The notes: generated by a model not told the origin, from the sequence alone. Counted from the stretch's first letter, positions 33,251 to 44,795 are shown. The stretch is DNA of 64,000 bases from JAJZNI01 sp035624785 (GCA_035624785.1 DASPQV010000007.1:1-64000); one strand, 5' to 3'. Numbers and translations: made by a program.

Positions 33251-34279
33251 ATGGGTGACCTCCGCTACGCGGATGCCGGCGTCGACATCGACGAGGGCGA
33301 CCGCGCTGTCGCCCTGATCAAGCAGACGGTCAATGCCACCCACGGCCCGGAGGTGATCGGCGGCATCGGCGCCTTCAGCGGCCTCTTCGCCCTCGACCCC
33401 GGGCGGTGGCGGCAGCCGGTGCTGGTCTCGAGCACCGATTCGGTGGGCACCAAGGTCAAGATCGCGATCGCCACCGGCCGCCACCGCGGCATCGGCCATG
33501 ACCTGGTCAATCACTGCGTCAACGACATCCTCTGCTGCGGCGCCGAGCCGCTCTTCTTCCTCGACTACTACGCCACCGGGCGGCTCTCGCCGGAGCATCT
33601 CGCCGAGGTGGTCACCGGGGCCGCCGAGGCCTGCCGCGATGCCGGATGTGCCCTCATCGGGGGCGAGACCGCCGAGATGCCCGGCCTCTACGCGCTGGGC
33701 GACTACGACATCGCGGGCTTCATCGTCGGCGGCGTGGAGCGGGACGAGATCGTCGACGGCCGGCGCATCGAGGTGGGCGACATCGTCCTCGGGCTGCCCA
33801 GCAGCGGGTTGCACACCAACGGCTATTCGCTGGTCCGCCACATCCTGGCCGGTCGGGAGATCGGCTGGGACGCGGTGCTGCCGGGCACCGCCGGTCCGAT
33901 CGCGGACCTGCTGCTCGAACCCCACCGCTGCTACCTGCGGGCGATCCGTGAGGTGCGCTCCCGGGTCGAGCTGCGCGGCATGGCTCACATCACCGGAGGG
34001 GGCCTGCTGGGCAACGTTCCCCGCATCCTCCCCGAGGGCACGGCCGCCGCCATCGAGCGCGCCGCGTGGACGGTGCCCTCGCTCTTCACCACGATCGAGT
34101 CGGTGGGCGGCGTCCAGCCCGAGGAGATGTGGCGCACCTTCAACATGGGGATCGGGATGGTGGTGGTGGTCGCCGCGGATCAGGCGCACCGAGCCGGCGA
34201 GGTCGCGGCCGGCCTGCCGCTGATCCGGATCGGCCGGATCGTCGCCCAGGATGACGGCCACCGGGTGGTGCTGCGCTGA
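33251..34279 (+). CDS. purM: Phosphoribosylformylglycinamidine cyclo-ligase
   Basis: PurM closes the imidazole ring of AIR. The 342-residue protein shows YADAGVDIDEGDRAV, IGGIGAFSGLF, STDSVGTKVKIA, HDLVNHCVNDILCCGAEPLFFLDY (ends VNDILCCGAEP), GGETAEMPG and HITGGGLLGNVPRILPEG, all family hallmarks. Length is normal. Its stop overlaps the purN start by one base (TGATG). Confidence 0.97.
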   Translation: MGDLRYADAGVDIDEGDRAVALIKQTVNATHGPEVIGGIGAFSGLFALDPGRWRQPVLVSSTDSVGTKVKIAIATGRHRGIGHDLVNHCVNDILCCGAEPLFFLDYYATGRLSPEHLAEVVTGAAEACRDAGCALIGGETAEMPGLYALGDYDIAGFIVGGVERDEIVDGRRIEVGDIVLGLPSSGLHTNGYSLVRHILAGREIGWDAVLPGTAGPIADLLLEPHRCYLRAIREVRSRVELRGMAHITGGGLLGNVPRILPEGTAAAIERAAWTVPSLFTTIESVGGVQPEEMWRTFNMGIGMVVVVAADQAHRAGEVAAGLPLIRIGRIVAQDDGHRVVLR

Positions 34280-34932
34280 TGGTGAGCGCCGAGAATCGAG
34301 TCAGGGTCGGAGTGCTGGTGTCGGGCCGGGGCACCAACCTCGAGGCGCTCTGCGCCGCGGCCGCGTCCCCCGACTTCCCCGCCCACCTGGTCCTGGTGAT
34401 CAGCAACCGCGGGGACGCCGGGGCCCTGGAGATAGCGGCCCGCCGGGGCATCCCCGCCGAGGTCATGGCGCTCAGCCAGTTCGAGCACGACGGCCAGGCC
34501 CGCGACCGGGCCATGCGCGACCGCCTCCGCCTGGCCGGCGTCGAGCTGGTGGTCTGCGCCGGCTACAACCGGATCCTCACCGACGAGTTCCTGGCGGCGT
34601 TTCCCGACGCGATCCTGAACGTCCATCCCTCATTGCTCCCTGCCTTCGGGGGAGGCATGCACGCGGTGGAGGAGGCGCTGGAGTACGGGGTGAAGATCAC
34701 CGGCTGCACCGTGCAGCTGCTCGAGCCGGGCATCCCGGACGGCGGGCCGATCATCGTCCAGCGGGCGGTGGAGGTGCGCGAGGACGACGACCCCGAGAGC
34801 CTGCGGCAGCGCATCCACGAACAGGAGTGGATTGCCGTGCCTCAGGCGGTCCGGCTCTGGTGCGAGGGGCGGCTCCGCCGCCAGGGCCGGGTGGTCAGGA
34901 TCGCCGGCGGCGGACAGAGGGTGACGCCATGA
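34279..34932 (+). CDS. purN: Phosphoribosylglycinamide formyltransferase
   Basis: PurN transfers a formyl group from 10-formyl-THF to GAR. Motifs: VLVSGRGTNLEAL, SNRGDAGAL, the catalytic His in ILNVHPSLLPAF preceded by GYNRILT, and the conserved Asp in PGIPDGGPIIVQ. Length 217 residues. It overlaps purM by one base and purH by ATGA. Confidence 0.96.
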   Translation: MVSAENRVRVGVLVSGRGTNLEALCAAAASPDFPAHLVLVISNRGDAGALEIAARRGIPAEVMALSQFEHDGQARDRAMRDRLRLAGVELVVCAGYNRILTDEFLAAFPDAILNVHPSLLPAFGGGMHAVEEALEYGVKITGCTVQLLEPGIPDGGPIIVQRAVEVREDDDPESLRQRIHEQEWIAVPQAVRLWCEGRLRRQGRVVRIAGGGQRVTP

Positions 34933-36449
34933 GAGCGCTGATCGGGGTGAGCGACAAGACCGGGCTCGTCGAGCTCGCCGGCGGTCTGCACGCCTGCGGG
35001 GTCGAGCTGATCGCGACCGGCAACACCGCCCGGGTGATCGCCGCCGCCGGGATCCCGGTGCGCCAGGTCAGCGAGGTCACCGGGGCGCCGGAGATGCTGG
35101 ACGGCCGGGTCAAGACCCTGCATCCCGCCATCCACGCCGGCATCCTGGCCCGGCGGGACCGGCCCGACCACCTGCGCACCCTCGAGGAGCACGGCTACCT
35201 GCCCATCGACCTGGTGGTGGTCAGCCTCTACCCGTTCTCCGCCACGGTGGCCTCCGGCGCCGACCCCGAGACCGTGGTCGAGAACATCGACATCGGTGGC
35301 CCCACCATGATCCGGGCCGCGGCCAAGAACAGCGACGCGGTCGCGGTGCTGGTCTCGCCCTCCCAGTACGGGGGGGTGCTCGGGGAGCTGCGGGAGACCG
35401 GCGCGGTGAGCCCGTCGACCCGCAAGCGGCTGGCTGCCGAGGCCTTTGCCCACGTCGCCGCCTACGACACCGCGGTCGCCGGCTGGCTGGCCCGGCAGTC
35501 CCCGGCGGAGGGCATGCCTCACCACCTGACCACCGGGGGCGAGATCATCGCGGAGCTCCGCTACGGCGAGAACCCCCATCAGCGCGGTGCCCTCTATGCG
35601 ACCCCGGGACGGCCCGGCGGGGTCGCCCACGCTCGGCAGATCCAGGGCCCGGGGCTCTCGTTCACCAACTGGTTGGATGCCGATGCGGCGGTCAACCTGG
35701 TCTCGGAGTTCACCGAGCCAGCGGCCGCCGTGATCAAGCACACCAACCCGTGCGGCTTCGCCACCGCGGATTCTTCGCTCGCCGCCTACCGCCGGGCCTA
35801 CGACTGCGATCCCCGCTCCGCCTACGGAGGCATCGTCGGGCTCAACCGGCAGCTGGACCTGGAGACCGCCCAGGAGCTGGCCCGCACCTTCCTGGAGATG
35901 GTGATCTGCCCCGGCATCGACCCCGACGCCGCGGCCCGGCTGGCCCGCCGCGAGCGGCTCCGGGTGATGGTGCTCGGCGCTTCCGCCGACTCCGCCTACG
36001 ACGTGCGCAGCCTGGGCGGCGGGCTGCTGGTGCAGACCCGGGACCGGGTGGTGCTCGACCGGCACACGATGCGGATGGTCTCGGAGCGAGCCCCGACCGA
36101 GGCCGAGTGGGACGACCTCCTGGTCGCCTGGAGGGTGTGCCGGCACGTCAAGTCCAATGCCATCGTCATCGTCAAGGAGCGGATGGCTGTCGGCGTGGGC
36201 GCCGGCCAGATGTCCCGGGTGGAGTCGGCCGAGCTGGCCGTGAACCGCGCCGGCGAGCGGGTGGCTGGAGCGGTGGCCGCCAGCGACGCCTTCTTTCCGA
36301 TGCCCGACGGCCTCGAGACGCTGGCCAGGGCCGGCGTGCGGGCGGTCATCCACCCCGGCGGCTCCAAGAACGACGACGCGGTCACCGCGGCTGCCAACGC
36401 CCTGGGGGTGAGCATCGTCCTGACCGGGGAACGTCACTTCCGCCACTGA
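34929..36449 (+). CDS. purH: Bifunctional AICAR transformylase/IMP cyclohydrolase
   Basis: PurH performs the last two steps to IMP. The 506-residue protein starts MRALIGVSDKTGLVELAG; the cyclohydrolase part includes GRVKTLHPAIHAGILARR, and the transformylase part AAVIKHTNPCGFA, ENPHQRGALY and KSNAIVIVKE, with the C-terminal GERHFRH. The start is fixed by the ATGA overlap with purN. It ends the purM-N-H unit and is followed by a hairpin. Confidence 0.97.
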   Translation: MRALIGVSDKTGLVELAGGLHACGVELIATGNTARVIAAAGIPVRQVSEVTGAPEMLDGRVKTLHPAIHAGILARRDRPDHLRTLEEHGYLPIDLVVVSLYPFSATVASGADPETVVENIDIGGPTMIRAAAKNSDAVAVLVSPSQYGGVLGELRETGAVSPSTRKRLAAEAFAHVAAYDTAVAGWLARQSPAEGMPHHLTTGGEIIAELRYGENPHQRGALYATPGRPGGVAHARQIQGPGLSFTNWLDADAAVNLVSEFTEPAAAVIKHTNPCGFATADSSLAAYRRAYDCDPRSAYGGIVGLNRQLDLETAQELARTFLEMVICPGIDPDAAARLARRERLRVMVLGASADSAYDVRSLGGGLLVQTRDRVVLDRHTMRMVSERAPTEAEWDDLLVAWRVCRHVKSNAIVIVKERMAVGVGAGQMSRVESAELAVNRAGERVAGAVAASDAFFPMPDGLETLARAGVRAVIHPGGSKNDDAVTAAANALGVSIVLTGERHFRH

Positions 36450-36453
36450 GGCG

Positions 36454-36501
36454 CCGAGGTCCTGGGCGGCCCGCTTCTGGTCGCCGCCGGGCTGACCTCG
36501 G
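36454..36501 (+). terminator. Hairpin after purH
   Basis: Outer arms CCGAGGTC (36454-36461) and GACCTCGG (36494-36501) are perfect; inner GGCGGC (36465-36470) and GCCGCC (36483-36488) extend the stem. It begins 5 nt after the purH stop. There is no T-tract. Confidence 0.45.
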
Positions 36502-36748
36502 TGCGCCGCCACGACCCGCGGCTGAGCGAGAGCCGGAGCTCTTCCACCTGCCTCCCAGGTTTCGGGCATGAACGTCCCAAACTGGGGGGGCAGCGCCTGG
36601 GGTGCGCCGGGCTCCGGTCCCGGTGGTGCGGCCCGGGCCCCGACCCTCGGGATGTGAGCGCCGGATCCAGGGTCAGCCAGCCCGCAGGCTCACCGTGCTC
36701 GCCCGGCCACGTCGAGGCCGGCTCGAGGCCGGCGAGCGGGCCCGCCGG
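36502..36748. other. Gene-free stretch after purH
   Basis: Between the purH hairpin and the DksA-like gene end I see no supportable gene. It contains a short direct repeat (CGAGGCCGGCT twice near 36711-36732) and a run of seven G near 36582; open frames here have no start signal or family resemblance. Confidence 0.5.
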
Positions 36749-37111
36749 TCAGCGTGCGGAGCGGGCGCGCAGCCCCTTCTCCGCCTTGGCCTGGTCGGCG
36801 ACGCAGTACCTGGCGGCCGGCATCGCCTCCAGCCGGCCCTCGGCGATCTCCTGGCCGCAGATCTCGCAGAGCCCGTATCGGCTGGCGTCGATCCGGCTGA
36901 GGGCGGCCTCGACCTCGGCGAGCTCGGCCCTGACCCGCTGCTCGACCGATGTATCCAGTTCCCGGTTCAGGGTCTCGGCAGCCTGCTCGGCGGGGAGCTG
37001 GTCGGGCTTGACGCCCTCCTGGGCCCCCGAGCCCCGCCCGGCCGCGGAGAGGACATCCAGGAGCCGGGATCGTTCACTGTCCAGGCGCGCGCGCGCGGCC
37101 TCGATGTCCAT
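36749..37111 (-). CDS. DksA/TraR-type zinc-finger protein
   Basis: A 120-residue protein with an N-terminal helical hairpin (residues 1-75, ARARLDSERSRLLDVL and EQRVRAELAEVEAAL) and a C-terminal finger LCEICGQEIAEGRLEAMPAARYC. Three expected zinc Cys are present (82, 85, 103), but the fourth position is Asp106 (CVAD instead of CxxC). The family binds RNA polymerase in the secondary channel or acts as a general stress regulator. The ATG at 37111 lies 9 nt behind TAGGGT. Confidence 0.88.
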   Translation of the reverse strand: MDIEAARARLDSERSRLLDVLSAAGRGSGAQEGVKPDQLPAEQAAETLNRELDTSVEQRVRAELAEVEAALSRIDASRYGLCEICGQEIAEGRLEAMPAARYCVADQAKAEKGLRARSAR

Positions 37112-37120
37112 GCTGTGCAA

Positions 37121-37126
37121 ACCCTA
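37121..37126 (-). promoter_or_regulatory. Near-leaderless -10 box, DksA-like gene
   Basis: TAGGGT on the minus strand ends 9 nt before the ATG at 37111. Confidence 0.5.
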
Positions 37127-37248
37127 ACGCGCCGAGAGCGCCTGCGGTAGCCTCCCGGCGCTCCGGGCCCTGCTCACCGGCCTCCAGCCGAACGGGCTCC
37201 CTGGCTCCACCGCCCGCTCGCGGGCTGTCCGCGGGGTGTCCGCCACCG

Positions 37249-39435
37249 CTATTCCCCCTCCAGGACGAGCCAGACCACGGCGAGCGGGGGCAGGGTCATG
37301 GCCGCCGACCAGGGTAGGCCGTGCCACGGCTCCGGACCCGCCGTCACTCCCCCCTGGTTGCCCTGGTTGCTGCCCTCGTAGGCCTGGGAGTCGGTGTTGA
37401 GGACCTCGCGCCAGCGACCCGGCAGGGGCATCCCGACCCGGTAGCCGTGGTGGGTGACGGGACTGAGGTTGGCCACGCAGACCAGCCCGGGCCGGCCCCC
37501 GGCGTCGTACCGGGCGAAGCTGAGCACGTTCTGGTCGGCATTCCCGGCGTCGATCCAGCGGAAGCCCTCGGGTCCGTGATCGCGCTCCCAGAGGGCCGCG
37601 ATCTCGCGGTAGCGGGCGCCCAGGTCCTTGACCAGGCGCTGTACCCCGCGATGGTCGGCGTGCTCCAGCAGGTGCCAGTCGATGGAGTGCTCATGACTCC
37701 ACTCCGCGTACTGGCCGAACTCGTCCGACATGAACAGCAGCTTCTTGCCCGGATGCGCCCACATCCAGCCCAGCAGCGCCCGCAGGTTGGCGAACTGCTG
37801 CCAGCGATCGCCGGGCATCTTGCCGATCAGTGAGCCCTTGCCATGCACCACCTCATCGTGGGAGAGCGGCAGGATGAAGTTCTCGGACCAGGCGTAGAGG
37901 AAGGCGAAGGTCAGCTGGTGATGGTGGTAGCGCCGGAATACCGGGTCCTTGCTGAAGTATTCGAGCGTGTCGTGCATCCAGCCCATGTTCCACTTGAAGG
38001 TGAAGCCCAGGCCGCCGCCCACCGTGGGTCGCGACACTCCCGGCCAGGCGGTGGACTCCTCGGCGGCGGTGATGACCCCGGGAAAGTCGCCGTGGATCAA
38101 CTCGTTGAACTCGCGCAGCAGGCTGATCGCCTCCAGGTTCTCGCGGCCGCCGTAGCGGTTGGGCAGCCACTGGCCGGCGCGCCTCGAGTAGTCGAGGTAG
38201 AGCATCGAGGCGACCGCATCGACGCGGAGCCCGTCGATGTGGAACTCCTCGACCCAGTACCTGGCATTGGCGAGCAGGAAGTTGCGGACCTCGTTGCGCC
38301 CGTAGTTGAAGACCAGGGTGCCCCAGTCGGGATGCTCGCCCCGCCTCGGGTCGATGTGCTCGTAGAGGCCGGTGCCGTCGAAGCGGGCCAGGGCCCACTC
38401 GTCGCGGGGGAAGTGGGCGGGGACCCAGTCGACGATGACGCCGATGCCCCGCCGGTGCAGGTGGTCCACGAAGAAGCGGAAGTCGTCGGGAGGGCCGAAG
38501 CGCGAGGTCGGTGCGTAGTAGCTGGTCACCTGGTAGCCCCACGAGCCCGAGTACGGGTGCTCGCTGACCGGCATCAGCTCTATGTGGGTGAAGCCCATCT
38601 CGACGCAGTAATCGGCGAGCTGAGCGGCCAGGTCGCGATAGCCGAGGGCTTCGCCCTCGAGGGTGCGCCGCCAGGAACCGAGATGCACCTCGTAGACGGA
38701 GAGCGGGCGCTCCAGGAGCGGGCGCCGAGCGCGCTGCCGCAGCCAGTCAGCGTCTCCCCATGAATACCGGCTCTGCTCGACGATGCTGGCAGTCCGCGGC
38801 GGCACCTCGGCCCAGCGCGCCAGCGGGTCGGCGTGATCGACCCGGCGGGCGCCCGCCCCAGTGACCCGGAACTTGTAGCAGGTGCCGGCGCCGATGCCGG
38901 GGACGAAGAGCTCCCAGACCCCGGTGGAGCCGAGGGCGCGCATCGGTTGGACCCGTCCGTCCCAGCCGTTGGCGTCGCTGACCAGGCTGACGCCGCGGGC
39001 GTTGGGCGCCCACACCGCGAAGGCGACACCGGTCACCCCCTGGTGCTCGATGACCCGCGCGCCCAGGCGGCGCCACAGCTCCCGGTGGTGGCCCTCACCG
39101 ATCAGGTGGAGATCGAGCTCGCCCAGGGTGGGCCAGAAGCGGTAGGGATCGTCCATCTCCCAGCTGGATACGGGGCTCTGGCAGCGGAGCCGGTAGCCGG
39201 GCAGCTCGGGAACCGGAACCGTGGCCTCGAAGAGGCCGCGGCCATCGATGCGTCGCATCGCCACCACCCCGCCGGCGTAGGCCACCTCCGCCTCGGTGAC
39301 GTCGGGGTGCCAGAGCCGGACCACCACCGAGCCGTCGGCCGGGTGGGGTCCCAGCACCCGATGAGGATCGTGATGCGTCCCGGCGGCCAGCCGGTCGCAG
39401 TCGGCGGCCAGCGCGGGCCGCTGCAGGGTGGTCAC
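37249..39435 (-). CDS. glgB: 1,4-alpha-glucan branching enzyme
   Basis: GlgB makes alpha-1,6 branches in glucan. From GTG 39435 the protein has 728 residues: an N-terminal carbohydrate-binding region (HHDPHRVLGPHPADG), a second CBM48 (GVAFAVWAPNARGVSLVSDANGWDG, ends GVAFAVWAPN), and the GH13 barrel with DWVPAHFP, GLRVDAVASML, AAEESTAWP and LSHDEVVHGKGSL. The GTG overlaps the maltokinase stop (GTGA), so it is the last gene of the glgE-treS-mak-glgB operon. Confidence 0.97.
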   Translation of the reverse strand: MTTLQRPALAADCDRLAAGTHHDPHRVLGPHPADGSVVVRLWHPDVTEAEVAYAGGVVAMRRIDGRGLFEATVPVPELPGYRLRCQSPVSSWEMDDPYRFWPTLGELDLHLIGEGHHRELWRRLGARVIEHQGVTGVAFAVWAPNARGVSLVSDANGWDGRVQPMRALGSTGVWELFVPGIGAGTCYKFRVTGAGARRVDHADPLARWAEVPPRTASIVEQSRYSWGDADWLRQRARRPLLERPLSVYEVHLGSWRRTLEGEALGYRDLAAQLADYCVEMGFTHIELMPVSEHPYSGSWGYQVTSYYAPTSRFGPPDDFRFFVDHLHRRGIGVIVDWVPAHFPRDEWALARFDGTGLYEHIDPRRGEHPDWGTLVFNYGRNEVRNFLLANARYWVEEFHIDGLRVDAVASMLYLDYSRRAGQWLPNRYGGRENLEAISLLREFNELIHGDFPGVITAAEESTAWPGVSRPTVGGGLGFTFKWNMGWMHDTLEYFSKDPVFRRYHHHQLTFAFLYAWSENFILPLSHDEVVHGKGSLIGKMPGDRWQQFANLRALLGWMWAHPGKKLLFMSDEFGQYAEWSHEHSIDWHLLEHADHRGVQRLVKDLGARYREIAALWERDHGPEGFRWIDAGNADQNVLSFARYDAGGRPGLVCVANLSPVTHHGYRVGMPLPGRWREVLNTDSQAYEGSNQGNQGGVTAGPEPWHGLPWSAAMTLPPLAVVWLVLEGE

Positions 39436-40952
39436 GGTGTCCCCGCCACCAGGAAGCCGAGCGGGATGCTGACCCAATCGGGCCGGTGGCCCAGCTCGTA
39501 GACGACCTCGTAGACCGCCTTGCTCAGTTCGAAAGCCCGCAGGATCACCACCGTCGCCCCCTCATCGGGAAGCAGCCCGCTGCCGCCGATGCGCCCGAGG
39601 TAGGCGGCCCAGAACGCCTCCCGGTTGGCCTTGGCCCAGGCGTTGCCCGAAGCCAACAGGGGGTCCCAGAGCGGGTCGGTCGGCCGAATCCTCTCCGCCA
39701 GGGCGGCGGCCGCCGCGTAGTCGAAGGAGCGCAGCATCCCGGCGACGTCACGCAGCGGGGAGGCGCGATCCCGGCGTTCCTCGGCGTCCCGGGACGGCTC
39801 ACCTCCGAAGTCGATGATCTTCCAGCCCTCGTCGGTGCGAAGGACCTGGCCGAGGTGGTAGTCGCCGTGATCGCGGATGGTCACTCCCCCGTCGTGCAGC
39901 CGGCGGAGGGCGTCGAAGCGCGCGGCGACGATCGCGCGCTTGTCGGTGAGCGGAGCCACCGCGGGGTTTCCCGAGCCGAGCAGCCGGTCCAGCTCGCGGG
40001 TCATCGTCGATGCCCAGCGATCGAGCTCGGCGGGGCCGGCGCGGGCGGGGGTCATGTCACCCGGCAGCGCCGGGTCAGCCAGGGCGACGTGGAGCTCTGC
40101 GGTCAGCTCGCCGAGGCGCGAGGCCTCCGCCTGGAAGGAGCCGCCCTGCTCCTCCACCAGCTCGTGGCGCTGCCGCGCCGAGGCGTGGCCGGCGTCCTCG
40201 GCGACGGCGTAGAGGTCGCGCAGCGAGGTCAGCGCCATCGCCCACCCCTCGGCGCCGTTCTCGAGGTAGGCCTGGAGGATCGCCTGGAGTCCCGGGAGCT
40301 CGCCAGGTCTCCGATAGCTGATGTGGCCGCGCAGCTCAGGGATGTGGGGAAAGTGGCGGGCCCCGAGGGCCTCGGCCATCTCCAGCTCCCGGGTCGCCCC
40401 CGGCTCCAGGCGGCGGCTCCACTTGAGGAAGTCACGCTGGCCGCGGACCAGGGCGGAGTTGCTCTGCTCGACGCCGAGAAGCCGGGGCGGATCGCCCGCC
40501 GCCACGTCGAGTTCCCGGAGGGCAACGCAGACCAGGGTGCCCCGGGCGGTGGCCAGCCGGCGCCTGTCCGCCAGCATCCGCCACAGCTCGGCGGCAGCCT
40601 CCGGGTCGGCCAGGGCGTCGTAGACGAGCAGCGTCGACCGGCCCCGAGCCACGGTGGCCACCAGGTGGTCGGCTCCCAGCTCGGAGACCGGGTGGGGCGC
40701 TGGCCGGATGCCCAGGGGGGCGCTGTACAGCTCGGATTCGCCGCCCTCGTAGGCGACCCGCCACAGGGTGTAGAGGACGGTGGGGCGCTCCTCGCGCATC
40801 ACCCCGACGTCGTCGAGGTCGATCCGGGCCACGCGGCGCTCCTTGCCGCCGAACCAGCGGACCCGGAGCAGCCAGGCACGGATCGCGTCCGTCGCCTCGG
40901 CGATGCCGAAACGGTCCAGGCTCAGCGGGCTCGGATCGGAGCTGACGCTCAC
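39432..40952 (-). CDS. mak: Maltokinase
   Basis: Mak (Pep2) phosphorylates maltose to maltose-1-phosphate, the GlgE donor. The 506-residue protein has the N-terminal cap (VRWFGGKERRVARIDLDD) and aminoglycoside-kinase-like catalytic motifs DHGDYHLGQVL and KIIDFGGEP, followed by SPLRDVAGMLRSFDYAA, the maltokinase signature. Its GTG at 40952 overlaps the stop of an 11-codon mini-ORF and its stop overlaps glgB. In many actinobacteria it is fused to TreS; here it is separate but linked. Confidence 0.95.
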   Translation of the reverse strand: MSVSSDPSPLSLDRFGIAEATDAIRAWLLRVRWFGGKERRVARIDLDDVGVMREERPTVLYTLWRVAYEGGESELYSAPLGIRPAPHPVSELGADHLVATVARGRSTLLVYDALADPEAAAELWRMLADRRRLATARGTLVCVALRELDVAAGDPPRLLGVEQSNSALVRGQRDFLKWSRRLEPGATRELEMAEALGARHFPHIPELRGHISYRRPGELPGLQAILQAYLENGAEGWAMALTSLRDLYAVAEDAGHASARQRHELVEEQGGSFQAEASRLGELTAELHVALADPALPGDMTPARAGPAELDRWASTMTRELDRLLGSGNPAVAPLTDKRAIVAARFDALRRLHDGGVTIRDHGDYHLGQVLRTDEGWKIIDFGGEPSRDAEERRDRASPLRDVAGMLRSFDYAAAAALAERIRPTDPLWDPLLASGNAWAKANREAFWAAYLGRIGGSGLLPDEGATVVILRAFELSKAVYEVVYELGHRPDWVSIPLGFLVAGTP

Positions 40953-40984
40953 CGGCGGGGCTCGGCTGACGGCGCGCCGGCCAT
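40949..40984 (-). CDS. 11-codon relay ORF between treS and maltokinase
   Basis: Encodes MAGAPSAEPRR. It has a strong Shine-Dalgarno sequence (GAGGAAGG about 8 nt upstream) and its stop overlaps the maltokinase GTG (GTGA, 40949-40952). The maltokinase GTG has no Shine-Dalgarno sequence of its own, so ribosomes would load on this ORF and restart on maltokinase. A counterpart exists between purQ and purL. Confidence 0.6.
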   Translation of the reverse strand: MAGAPSAEPRR

Positions 40985-41016
40985 CGCATTCCCTTCCTCG
41001 GTCGCCTGATCTCGGC

Positions 41017-42827
<1,811 letters not shown>

Positions 42828-42831
<4 letters not shown>

Positions 42832-44789
42832 TGCGGTCGCAGGTGAAGGACGTGGGCCGACTGCACCGCGGGGTCGAGGCGGACGTAGCTCTCCGGGCCC
42901 TGCCACACATAGGTGGCGCCGGTCAGCTCGTCGTGGGCCTCGAAGGGGACGCCGGCGGGGATCCCCAGGGCCTCGAGGTCCAGCCAGGTGGTCGCCGCCT
43001 GCGGGTTCAGCGGATCCAGGTTGAGGACCAGCAGCAGGACGTCGTCTCCGGATCGGCTCATCCGGCTGACACAGAGCATGTTGTCGTTCTTGACCTCCTG
43101 GACGCGGAGGGTGGGAAGCAGAGCGATCGCCTCGCGGTGGCGGTGCCGGATCTGGTTGAGCCGGGCGATGTAGGGAGCGAGGCTGTCGGGACGGTCCCAG
43201 TCCCGGGGCCGGAGCTGGTACTTCTCGGAGTCGAGGTACTCCTCGCTGCCCTCGCCGACCGCGATGTGCTCGCCCAGCTCGTAGCCGCTGTACATGCCCC
43301 AGGAGGGCGCCGTGATCGCCGCCAGGGTGGCGCGCACCCGGAACGCAGCCGGTCCTCCGTGCTGCAGATAGGCGTGCAGGATGTCGGGGGTGTTGACCCA
43401 GAAGTTGGGCCGGAACCAGTCCGCCTCAGGGCCCTGGGATAGCTCGGTGAGGTACTCGGTCAGCTCGATCTTCGAGGTGCGCCAGGTGAAGTAGGTGTAC
43501 GACTGGCTGAAACCGACCTTGGCCAGGCGCTGCATGACCGCTGGTCGGGTGAAGGCCTCGGCCAGGAAGATCACATCGGGATCCGTTCGCCTGGTCTCGG
43601 CGATCAGCCACTCCCAGAACGCGAAGGGCTTGGTGTGAGGGTTGTCGACGCGGAAGATCCGGACGCCGTTGCCGATCCAGAAGCGCAGGATCTCGAGCAG
43701 GGCCGCCCACAGCCCGGCCCGATCCAGGGTGTCGAAGTCGAAGGGATAGATGTCCTGGTAGCGCTTCGGCGGGTTCTCGGCATAGCGGATGCTGCCGTCG
43801 ACCCGATGGCGGAACCATTCCGGATGCTCCTTCAGCCAGGGGTGGTCCGGGCTGCACTGGAGCGCGTAGTCGAGGGCCACCTCCAGTCCCTGGCGGCGTG
43901 CCTCGCCCACGAAGAAGCGGAAGTCCTCGATCGCTCCCAGGTCGGGGTGCACGGCGGTGTGACCACCCTCGGCGGCTCCGATGGCCCACGGCGATCCGAC
44001 GTCCTCCGGACCGGGATCGAGGCTGTTGTTCCTCCCCTTGCGGAAGCTGCGGCCGATGGGGTGGATCGGAGGCAGGTAGACGATGTCGAAGCCCATGGCG
44101 GCGATGCCGGGAAGACGGCTCGCCGCGGTCCGGAACGTCCCGCTGCGGGGCGGGTCGGCGCCCTCGGAGCGCGGGAACATCTCGTACCAGGCCCCGAAGC
44201 CGGCCAGCTGCCGCTCGACCGTCAGCGGCCAGGGGCCGGACAGGGTGGCCGGGCCGCGGTCCGCGGTGCGCCTCATCAGGGCCACCGCCGAGCTCCGCCC
44301 GGCTTCGTGGAGGCGGTGAGCGGGCGTCGCGCCGGAATCCCTGAGGCTGCGGGCCAGGGCCTCGAGGGAGGAGCGGTCCGCGGTCCCGATGGCGGTGCCG
44401 GCCGCCGCCCGGTCGGCCATCCGCGCGCCCTCCTCCAATTCCAGGGCGACCTCCTGGCCGGCGTCGATCCGCACCTTGAGGTCGCGCAGCCAGGTCCCGT
44501 AGGCGTCGGGCATGGCTACGATCTCGAAGGCCCAGGGTCCCGGCTCCGAGGGAACGAAGGTCGCGGAGAACCGGTCGTTGCCGACCGGCAGCAGGGGTGC
44601 CTCGTGCCAGCCGGGAGCGCCGGGGCGGCCGTGGCGCACCCAGCCCATCACCAGGTCATGGCCGTCGGCGAAGACCGCGGCCGCCACCGTCAGGGGCAGG
44701 CCGACCGTGGCCTTGGCGGGCAGAGTGCCGCATTCCAACACGGGCTTGGGGGCCTCGACGACGACGCGCCGGGTGGAGGCGCAGCTCAC
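42828..44789 (-). CDS. glgE: Maltose-1-phosphate maltosyltransferase
   Basis: GlgE extends alpha-1,4-glucans from maltose-1-phosphate. The 653-residue protein shows the N-terminal beta domain, FGAWYEMFPRSEG, MGFDIVYLPPIHPIG, ALDYALQCSPDHPWL, the nucleophile region IFRVDNPHTKPFAFW, the acid/base region IFLAEAFTRPAVM and NFWVNTPDILH. The GTG at 44789 lies 6 nt behind TAGCAT, so the operon is read from a leaderless-type promoter. It is the first of four coupled genes. Confidence 0.97.
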
Positions 44790-44795
44790 CCCAAC

